In this document: positions 1 to 5,014 of the stretch, piece by piece
Position numbering within the stretch: position 1 is the first letter of the stretch
Layout of the letters: each line of letters begins with the position of its first letter
Origin: JBKJUK01 sp046590705
GTDB taxonomy: Bacteria; Acidobacteriota; Thermoanaerobaculia; Gp7-AA8
Length of the DNA: 5,014 nt
Assembly (NCBI GenBank): GCA_046590705.1
Contig: JBKJUK010000055.1
Coordinates: forward strand, 1-5,014
Direction of reading: 5' to 3'
Position numbers and translations under genes: made by a program
The notes under the pieces: model-generated
What the model saw: the letters and a program-made list of their open reading frames with translations, nothing else
Told to the model about the DNA's origin: nothing
The model's database searches: none

Positions 1-1
1 C

Positions 2-1015
2 TGGTATCCACTGGATGAGCCATTAGCCGCTCCGGTCAACGACGTTGCGCCCCCACCTACGTCCAGCGCGAACAATGTTGGGCAGCCGATTCCCGGGGGG
101 TCGGGCGGTAGTCCTGCACCCGTGGCCGGAAAGGTGAGCGGCGCGCAGTATTTCCGTGGGCCGTATGTTGAAGTCCCTCACCACACTGACCTCGCCTTCA
201 CCGATCCCACTTTCTCCATCGACGCCTGGGTCAGAGTGACCAAGTGTGAAGAGGGAACAGTGTCTCCGATCGTCGATAAGTTCGACCGCGAACGCGGATT
301 TTCGTTCTATCTCCAGCAGTCGGTCCCGGGTAGTGCCGTCCTCAAATTGAGGGTCAACCAATCGACGTTTACAGGAGGATCGATCGTCACCAATGCCGAT
401 CCGCTTTCGAACACGGGCCAGTGGTTTCATGTTGCAGTCACCTTCAGAGAACAATCAGGCGGGACCTTCTACATCAACGGCTTGCCAGCAGGCAATTTCC
501 TGCCAGTCACTGGACAATTTTCGAACAGCGTTCCAATGTGGATCGGCCAGAGCCGGCTCGAAGGTCGTGGTTGCCCGTTCGCGATTGATGAATTGGAAAT
601 CTTCAATCGGGTGGTCTCGCAGGCAGAAATCCAAGGCATCTTCAACGCCGGGCCGCAAGGGAAATGTCGTTTGCAAAACGGGGGTTTCATTTGCCTCACG
701 AAATTCGAAGACCTCAATGGCAACGGAGTGCAGAACGCCGGCGAATTGCGCCTGTCCGGCTGGGCATTCAATGTCACTGACCAGACCAACGTTCTCGTTG
801 GCACAATGACAACGCCCTCGCCCGTTGGAGGAGTCATCGCGCCTGGCTGTCTGTCACTACCTCCTGGTACCTACACGACCACCGAGCAGATGCAGCCCGG
901 CTGGGCAGCGACGACACCAAATCCGCAGACGCTAACTCTCTTGCCTGGCCAGACGATGAACCTCATTTTCGGCAACAAACAGGGGCGTGGAAAGCGGCGT
1001 GCACCGCGACGCTGA
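2..1015 (+). CDS. LamG/concanavalin A-like domain protein with SdrD-B-like C-terminal domain (5' end outside window)
   Basis: The frame is open without a stop from the left edge, so the 337 visible codons are the C-terminal part of a longer protein; the GTG at 122 is only an internal Val codon. Numbering visible residues from 1, the fragment starts with WYPLDEP, the usual first strand of bacterial LamG-type jelly-roll domains. The typical PVAGKVSGAQYF segment follows at 40-51, then FSIDAWV (71-77), QWFHVAVTF (140-148), TFYINGLPAG (155-164) and the closing IDELEIFNRVVSQAEIQ helix (195-211). A second domain (about 230-327) has an SdrD-B-like loop, FEDLNGNGVQNAGE (235-248), with D237, N239 and N241 placed as in Ca-binding loops, and then LPPGTYTTTEQMQPGW and a final strand. 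The tail GRGKRRAPRR is strongly basic. Family knowledge suggests an exported protein binding carbohydrate or another surface ligand. Signal peptide and upstream domains are not visible, and the ligand is unknown. No enzyme motif is seen. Confidence 0.87.
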   Translation, partial: WYPLDEPLAAPVNDVAPPPTSSANNVGQPIPGGSGGSPAPVAGKVSGAQYFRGPYVEVPHHTDLAFTDPTFSIDAWVRVTKCEEGTVSPIVDKFDRERGFSFYLQQSVPGSAVLKLRVNQSTFTGGSIVTNADPLSNTGQWFHVAVTFREQSGGTFYINGLPAGNFLPVTGQFSNSVPMWIGQSRLEGRGCPFAIDELEIFNRVVSQAEIQGIFNAGPQGKCRLQNGGFICLTKFEDLNGNGVQNAGELRLSGWAFNVTDQTNVLVGTMTTPSPVGGVIAPGCLSLPPGTYTTTEQMQPGWAATTPNPQTLTLLPGQTMNLIFGNKQGRGKRRAPRR

Positions 1016-1242
1016 CAGCAGTGTTCTGACGTGTTCCACCACATCGTGCACAAAGGTGCGTCGTTCGCGTGGGACATTTGTTTCACGGCGGTTCACCACC
1101 GCATCGTTCATGCATCCGTCCCCGTCAGGTCTTTCGTCACGTTAACCGCCGGGACGTGCGTTCGCGAGATCGGGCGGCTGCCTTAGAATCGGCATACCAT
1201 CCGATTTCGCTGAACGCTGGCCAGAGCCGGTAACATGCGCGC
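1016..1242. other. Non-coding gap between LamG gene and methyltransferase gene
   Basis: These 227 bases hold no credible gene on either strand. There is no hairpin followed by a T-run after the LamG stop, so no intrinsic terminator can be named. An 8-bp inverted repeat (1086-1093 with 1144-1151, 50-base spacer) and a weak sigma70-like promoter candidate further right are the only structures seen. The gap length argues that the methyltransferase is transcribed separately from the LamG gene. Confidence 0.6.
1161..1189 (+). promoter_or_regulatory. Weak sigma70-like promoter candidate for the methyltransferase gene
   Basis: TAGAAT at 1184-1189 matches the -10 consensus at five of six positions. 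TTCGCG at 1161-1166 lies exactly 17 bases upstream but matches the -35 consensus at only three of six. Transcription would begin near 1196 and leave a leader of about 45 bases. The match is by eye only, and such hexamers occur by chance; the position in the gap before a gene is the main support. Confidence 0.3.
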
Positions 1243-2079
1243 ATGACACAGCGGGAACCGAAGCAGCCGCATCCGAACAGCCCACAGGCCAGGGAGATGG
1301 CTGACGAATCGATGGTTCGGAATCTGGCCGCACAAGCTGAGGCCATCTGGCCGCAGGAAGAATTGCTTTTCGCGCGGTACGATTTCCAGAGCGGTCACGT
1401 GCTCGACGTCGGCTGCGGAACCGGCGAGCTGACTGTTCGTCTTGCGGAGAAATACCCCGAGGCCATGTTTATGGGACTCGACCTCGAGGAGCCGCACCTC
1501 GACCGGGCACGCGCACGAGCCGCTGAGTTCGGAACGCGCGTCCAGTTCATCAAGGGCGACGCGATGTCACTTCCCTGGCCAGATGAACAATTCGACATGG
1601 TCGTCTGTCGTCACCTGCTGCAGGCCGTGCCTGACCCGATGCACGTGCTCTCGGAGATAAGTCGCGTGCTCCGCCCCGGTGGTCGCGCGCATTTGCTCGC
1701 CGAAGACTACGGAATGCTGCTCGCCTATCCGACCGCGACGGATACTGATGAATTCTTTCCGGGCGTGCCTCTGAAGTTCGGAGCAGCGGTGGGATGCGAG
1801 ATGCGCATCGGACGGAAACTGTTCTCTCTGCTGCATGATCTCGGTATGGCCGAAATCTCGGTCGAGTACGTCGTGGTCGATACCGTGCGCGTCCCCCGCG
1901 AGGTCTTCGCACGCATTTGGGAAGCGTGGCGCGACGGTTACACCGAGTCGCTCGCGGAGTCCAGCGGTCTTGCTGTGAACGACGTCCGCAAGCGCTGGCA
2001 GGAGATGATCGATTGCGCACGCGATCCTCGCGGCTACGCCTTGTGGCAGGTACCGATCTGGACTGCTGTAAAGCGTTAG
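1243..2079 (+). CDS. Class I SAM-dependent methyltransferase (Methyltransf_11/25-like)
   Basis: This 278-residue soluble protein has a complete Rossmann-type SAM-binding core. Motif I is VLDVGCGTGE (53-62). The acidic residue after strand 2 is D80 in MGLDLEE, GD at 105-106 lies near the adenine pocket, motif IV is FDMVVCRHLLQAVPDP (117-132), and VLRPGG (142-147) precedes strand 5. It therefore transfers a methyl group from SAM. The substrate cannot be read: the C-terminal part (about 165-278, with FARIWEAWRDGY at 222-233 and GYALWQVPIWTAVK at 264-277) is not one I can assign to a named enzyme such as UbiE. Length is normal for the family. ATG 1243 was chosen as the first in-frame start; no Shine-Dalgarno sequence precedes it. 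In-frame ATGs at 1297 and 1312 would still leave the core whole, and GGGAG abuts the first of them too closely to be a good ribosome site. The gene is convergent with the kinase gene and has no same-strand partner nearby. No transmembrane segment is seen. Confidence 0.9.
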   Translation: MTQREPKQPHPNSPQAREMADESMVRNLAAQAEAIWPQEELLFARYDFQSGHVLDVGCGTGELTVRLAEKYPEAMFMGLDLEEPHLDRARARAAEFGTRVQFIKGDAMSLPWPDEQFDMVVCRHLLQAVPDPMHVLSEISRVLRPGGRAHLLAEDYGMLLAYPTATDTDEFFPGVPLKFGAAVGCEMRIGRKLFSLLHDLGMAEISVEYVVVDTVRVPREVFARIWEAWRDGYTESLAESSGLAVNDVRKRWQEMIDCARDPRGYALWQVPIWTAVKR

Positions 2080-2197
2080 CCCGCATCTCTCACACCTTCT
2101 GTTGCGGTGGCGGTGAGCGGGCTGGTAGCTCGAACGATGCACGCAAGTTTCCGTCAAGGTCTCTGAACTGAAGTTACGTCCACAGTCATGCCGAACG

Positions 2198-2211
2198 CCA
2201 GGTATACCTGG
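2198..2211. repeat. Perfect 14-bp palindrome
   Basis: CCAGGTATACCTGG is identical on both strands. In RNA the pairing extends outward through a G-U wobble (2197/2212), a C-G pair (2196/2213) and an A-U pair (2195/2214), giving a possible 10-bp arm before a turn is allowed for. Because the site is symmetric it would form the same hairpin in transcripts from either side, which suits a gap between convergent genes. A dimeric regulator site is the alternative reading. Confidence 0.7.
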
Positions 2212-2226
2212 TGTAGCGACGCTTCC

Positions 2227-2242
2227 TTCTTTCGCGAAAGAA
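2227..2242. repeat. Perfect 16-bp palindrome
   Basis: TTCTTTCGCGAAAGAA is identical on both strands; the next outward pair (C2226/C2243) does not match, so the symmetry ends there. As RNA it gives a 6-bp arm with a CGCG loop on either strand. It lies 32 bases past the kinase stop codon and 147 past the methyltransferase stop. No U-run follows in either direction, so it is not a classical intrinsic terminator. It may be a pause or 3'-end-protecting hairpin, or a protein-binding site. Confidence 0.7.
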
Positions 2243-2274
2243 CCGCACTAACGCTCACGCCGTTGCCGCCGCCA

Positions 2275-4920
2275 CTATTTTTTTATCAACGTCCAATTTT
2301 GAATCAGAGTTGCCGTCGTGCGGGTCGAGTTCTCGAGCACCTTGTTCACAATGAACCGATCACGCCCGAAGACATCAAATGGCAGATCCTCTCCAGCAGC
2401 GACGCTGGTGTCGAAAAGTGGCTTCGGCTCTGCGGCGGAAAACTCGGGAGAGAGTTTCACCTCCACATTCATCATCCGCCCACCCGTCGTGAGGTAGAAG
2501 ATCTCCCCGCCGTCGCCGCTCCATTGGGGAAAGCCTCCCCCGTCGCTCGAGATCTGCCACTCCTGACCCGTCGCGAGCGCATGAACGTAAACCTCGTGCC
2601 GTCCGGTCTGATCAGACATGTAGGCGAACCACTTTCCGTCGGGCGAGAACACAGGGCTCCCATCGTTCGCCGGTGTCTGCACGACGCTGGTGAACTTCCG
2701 CTCGGGGATCGAGTAGACGCCGATTCCCCACTTCAGTTTCGAGTCGTTGTACTCGATCAGCATTACGTCATCCCGTGACCAGTCACGCGGGATCGGGTTC
2801 TCACCCGAGAATAGGCGTTGCGGTTTCCCGCCGGTAGCCGGGACGACGTACACACTCAGTGGCAGCTCGGCGCTGGCGTACGCAATCCTCGAGTCATCGG
2901 GAGACCAGATAGGCGCGTACTCCCCGCCGGCCAGATTCGTGATGCGACTGCGCGTTTTACGCGCAGTGTCGAAAGTCCAGATGTCGTAGGTTCCTTCCGC
3001 GATCCCTACGGCGACGCGGCCTCCGTCGTGCGACAACATCCCCATCCCCAGCGCCCCTTCCGCGACTGTCACCAACTCACGGCCCGTTCGATCCATCCAG
3101 ACGAGCTTCGTGACCCGACTCGTATTGGCGACGACGTAGACAAGCGATCCGTTCTCGGCCGCCGATGCCACGACGCTCTCATTGCCGCTGTATGCAGCAT
3201 CCGTCGCGACCACGAACGGATCTCCGCGCACTTCAAGTTTCCTGGTGTCGAACTCCCGCGCGAAGAGGTTCTGCTCACGCCAGTAGAGAATGTGTCCAGC
3301 CGAGTAGAACATGGAGGAGTTACCCCGGATGATCTGCTTGCGCGCGCCAGTCTTCAGCGACAGCACCTCGATCGTCGAGCGATCGGTTGCAATACCCCCC
3401 TCTCCACGTTGGGCCAGAAATAGCAGATGTTCGCCGTCCGGCAGGAAGTGAGGCCAGCGGTGGTTCGTCTCTCCCTGTCTGGTGTCGGGCTGCGTGACAC
3501 GCTTCACCTCACCGCCGCCACTGCTGACACGAAAGAGACCGTCACGAAACACAGGAGTGAAGACGATCGTCCCGTCTTTCGACCACGTTCCACCTCGGGG
3601 GCTTTCCGCGTCGCAGATCGTCTGCGCCCCGCCGCCCGAGAGTGCAGCACGCATCAACTTCCCGCCCGCAAAAAATCCGACGTTCCTGCTGTCTGGCGAC
3701 CAGAAGATTCCCTCGGCGCCCTCGCTGCCGGGGATACTGGTCATTGCGGCGGTCGAAATATTACGAATGTGCAATTTCCTCGACTTTTCCTCGACAGCCT
3801 TGTTTGCGAAGGCGATGTATGCTCCGTCCGGCGAAATCGCGAGGCCGCCGTCCAGCGAGTACTCCCACCCTGCAGGAACGTTGATCGAGGCGGTGACGAG
3901 CATAGAAGGACGGAGCGAGCGCTCGTGGTTCCAGAGGAGCGCGAGCGCCACCGCGGCGACGAACCCGGTCATGACCGCAGACAACAGGAAGCTACGACGA
4001 ATGCCGCGCCCCGCCGAGGCATGGGACGCTGGCAACGCGGCCCCGGAACTGCCCGCAATCCAGCGCAGCTCGGAAGCAATATCGTGCGCGCTCTGCCAGC
4101 GCTCCTCCGGATCCTTGGCGAGACACTTTCGAATCACATGTTCGAGTGCCGCGGGCGTCAGTGGCTGAACCTGCGAGAGCGGCGGCGGCTCCGACGAAAC
4201 GATCGCTGCAATGAGACTCGTCTTCGTCTTACCGTCGAAGGCCCGGCGCGCGGTTGCCATCTCGTACAGCACAGCTCCCAGTGCGAAGATATCGGAGCGG
4301 GGGTCCGCGTCGTCTCCGGAGAGTTGCTCTGGCGCCATGTACTGAAATGTGCCGACGATGGTTCCTTCCGCCGTGAGTGGTTTGTGGTGCTCGGTGGGAG
4401 CATCAGGTGAGATATTCCTCTGCACACCTTTGGCAAGACCGAAGTCGAGCAGCTTCGCGCCCGACTTCGTGATCATGACGTTGCCCGGCTTGAGATCTCG
4501 ATGAACGATTCCGAGGCGATGTGCTTTGTCCAGGCCTTCGGCGATCTGCGCGCCGTAGCGAAGCACCTGCTCGAGCGGCAGTGGTCCCTTGCGAAGACGA
4601 TCAGCGAGTGTTTCCCCTTCGAGTAGCTCCATGACGATGTAGTCAATGCCGTCATGCTGTCCGACGTCGTAGAGCGTGCAGATGTTGGGGTGATTCACGG
4701 CCGAGATCGCTCGCGCTTCGCGATCGAACCGTTCGCGAAGCTGCGGACTGAAAGCGAGATGCGACGGCAGAACCTTGATCGCCACACTGCGATCGAGTCG
4801 CGTGTCGCGAGCGCGGAAAACCTCGCCCATCCCACCCGCGCCGAGCGGTTCGAGAATCTCGTACGGCCCGAGTCGCGCTCCCTTCTCCAATGTCACAGAA
4901 AGACGATTATCGCATTCCAT
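2275..4920 (-). CDS. Transmembrane Ser/Thr protein kinase with C-terminal PD40/TolB-like beta-propeller sensor
   Basis: This 881-residue Hanks-type (PknB-like) kinase phosphorylates Ser/Thr using ATP. The N-terminal catalytic domain (about 20-287) is intact: Gly loop GAGGMGEV (27-34), K49 in VAIK, E68 of helix C, HRDLKPGN (140-147, D142 and N147), DFG (159-161) and APE (196-198). The activation segment has T183 and T187 as candidate autophosphorylation sites. A linker with basic residues (R305, R308, R309) leads into one hydrophobic membrane segment (about 311-330). This predicts a cytoplasmic kinase and an exported domain from 340 on. That domain has nine SPDG-type blade motifs (363, 407, 446, 492, 629, 672, 714, 758, 800) and two degenerate ones (about 537-558 and 582-599). 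It ends with the IQNWTLIKK tail common in this family. The signal sensed and the protein targets are unknown. ATG 4920 is the first usual start after an in-frame stop at 4978-4980, but no ribosome site precedes it. GTG at 4896, eight codons in, gives VTLEKGARLGPYEI, closer to the family's usual N-terminus. The gene stands alone on its strand and converges on the methyltransferase. Confidence 0.93.
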   Translation of the reverse strand: MECDNRLSVTLEKGARLGPYEILEPLGAGGMGEVFRARDTRLDRSVAIKVLPSHLAFSPQLRERFDREARAISAVNHPNICTLYDVGQHDGIDYIVMELLEGETLADRLRKGPLPLEQVLRYGAQIAEGLDKAHRLGIVHRDLKPGNVMITKSGAKLLDFGLAKGVQRNISPDAPTEHHKPLTAEGTIVGTFQYMAPEQLSGDDADPRSDIFALGAVLYEMATARRAFDGKTKTSLIAAIVSSEPPPLSQVQPLTPAALEHVIRKCLAKDPEERWQSAHDIASELRWIAGSSGAALPASHASAGRGIRRSFLLSAVMTGFVAAVALALLWNHERSLRPSMLVTASINVPAGWEYSLDGGLAISPDGAYIAFANKAVEEKSRKLHIRNISTAAMTSIPGSEGAEGIFWSPDSRNVGFFAGGKLMRAALSGGGAQTICDAESPRGGTWSKDGTIVFTPVFRDGLFRVSSGGGEVKRVTQPDTRQGETNHRWPHFLPDGEHLLFLAQRGEGGIATDRSTIEVLSLKTGARKQIIRGNSSMFYSAGHILYWREQNLFAREFDTRKLEVRGDPFVVATDAAYSGNESVVASAAENGSLVYVVANTSRVTKLVWMDRTGRELVTVAEGALGMGMLSHDGGRVAVGIAEGTYDIWTFDTARKTRSRITNLAGGEYAPIWSPDDSRIAYASAELPLSVYVVPATGGKPQRLFSGENPIPRDWSRDDVMLIEYNDSKLKWGIGVYSIPERKFTSVVQTPANDGSPVFSPDGKWFAYMSDQTGRHEVYVHALATGQEWQISSDGGGFPQWSGDGGEIFYLTTGGRMMNVEVKLSPEFSAAEPKPLFDTSVAAGEDLPFDVFGRDRFIVNKVLENSTRTTATLIQNWTLIKK
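4906..4914 (-). promoter_or_regulatory. Extended -10 promoter candidate at the 5' end of the kinase gene
   Basis: Read on the minus strand, TGCGATAAT combines the TGn extension with a -10 hexamer matching consensus at five of six positions. No -35 box is evident at 16-18 bases upstream, which extended -10 promoters can tolerate. Transcription would start near 4899, inside the frame opened by ATG 4920 and just before the GTG codon at 4896-4894. If real, it favours the GTG start with almost no leader. The match is by eye and unproven. Confidence 0.3.
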
Positions 4921-5014
4921 GCAGGGGAGTCCGGCGGAATTGTGCCTGACCAGGATTTCCAGCAGACGCTTCCTGCCTCAGGCGCGAGGGATCACGCCTT
5001 CGTTCGTCGGTATT
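4921..5014. other. Upstream region of the kinase gene, cut by the window edge
   Basis: No gene, RNA or repeat can be supported in these 94 bases. On the minus strand an in-frame TGA at 4978-4980 closes the kinase frame upstream, so the kinase does not extend further except by a CTG start. The best -10-like hexamer here is CACAAT (minus strand, 4944-4939), without a fitting -35 box. Confidence 0.5.

Larger units (their letters stand above)
2080..2274. other. Intergenic region between convergent methyltransferase and kinase genes
   Basis: These 195 bases separate the two stop codons and contain no supported gene. The region is rich in dyad symmetry: a 7-bp inverted repeat (2078-2084 with 2117-2123) that begins inside the methyltransferase stop codon, a 14-bp palindrome and a 16-bp palindrome. 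None is followed by a proper T-run in the appropriate direction. The T7 at 2278-2284 on the plus strand overlaps the last codons of the kinase gene and has only an imperfect, distant stem before it. Transcript ends for both genes probably fall here, but the mechanism is not clear from sequence. Confidence 0.6.

Noticed and set aside
122..1015. GTG 122 as the true start of the LamG protein
   Set aside because: The frame stays open to the left edge, and the upstream residues WYPLDEP form the usual first strand of the LamG domain.
2078..2123. Possible intrinsic terminator of the methyltransferase gene (AGCCCGC with GCGGGCT)
   Set aside because: The stem is 7 bp with a 32-base loop, starts inside the stop codon, and is followed by GGTAGC rather than a T-run.
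1567..2157. Open frames on the minus strand across the methyltransferase (1567-2157 and 1550-2086)
   Set aside because: The plus-strand frame has every methyltransferase motif. The antisense products are His/Arg-rich and match no family I recognise.
2104..2284. Long-range imperfect stem (about 2104-2119 with 2253-2270) before a T7 run at 2278-2284
   Set aside because: The arms pair imperfectly over a 130-base loop, and the T-run is the complement of the Lys-Lys codons ending the kinase, so it is explained by coding.
2188..2778. Plus-strand open frame of 196 codons starting in the convergent gap
   Set aside because: Most of it is antisense to the last propeller blades, it has no ribosome site, and its start lies next to the palindromes; the product shows no domain.
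3427..4410. Long open frame (327 codons) on the plus strand, antisense to the kinase
   Set aside because: It lies wholly within the conserved kinase/propeller gene on the other strand, gives an Arg-rich product with no recognisable domain, and is expected from GC-rich codon use.
4919..5014. Plus-strand frame from ATG 4919, open to the right edge
   Set aside because: Only 32 codons are visible, there is no ribosome site, no recognisable sequence, and it overlaps the kinase start. It could be reconsidered with sequence beyond the edge.

Overview
The window reads as ordinary chromosomal DNA from a GC-rich soil-type bacterium. The best clue to its origin is the minus-strand gene: a Hanks-type Ser/Thr kinase joined through one membrane segment to a long PD40/TolB-like beta-propeller. 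This architecture is expanded in Acidobacteriota and occurs in some related phyla. A LamG protein with an SdrD-B-like tail fits the same group. The taxonomic call is an inference from gene families, not from a marker gene.

Layout: (1) 2-1015 (+) is the 3' part of a secreted-type LamG/concanavalin-A-like protein, open through the left edge. It carries a second Ig/prealbumin-like domain and a very basic C-terminus. (2) 1016-1242 is non-coding, with a weak promoter candidate and a small inverted repeat. (3) 1243-2079 (+) is a class I SAM-dependent methyltransferase with all usual motifs. (4) 2080-2274 lies between two convergent genes and holds two perfect palindromes, 14 and 16 bp, whose centres are 30 bp apart. 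(5) 2275-4920 (-) is the transmembrane Ser/Thr kinase/beta-propeller receptor. (6) 4921-5014 is the start of the kinase upstream region, with no supported gene.

The three genes do not form an operon. The LamG and methyltransferase genes share a strand but are 227 bp apart, and the kinase converges on the methyltransferase. No shared pathway can be read from the sequence. There are no RNA genes, mobile elements or CRISPR arrays. I do not see a clearly new system. The points most worth a second look are the paired palindromes, an extended -10 element inside the apparent start of the kinase gene that suggests a downstream GTG start, and the blade count of the sensor domain.
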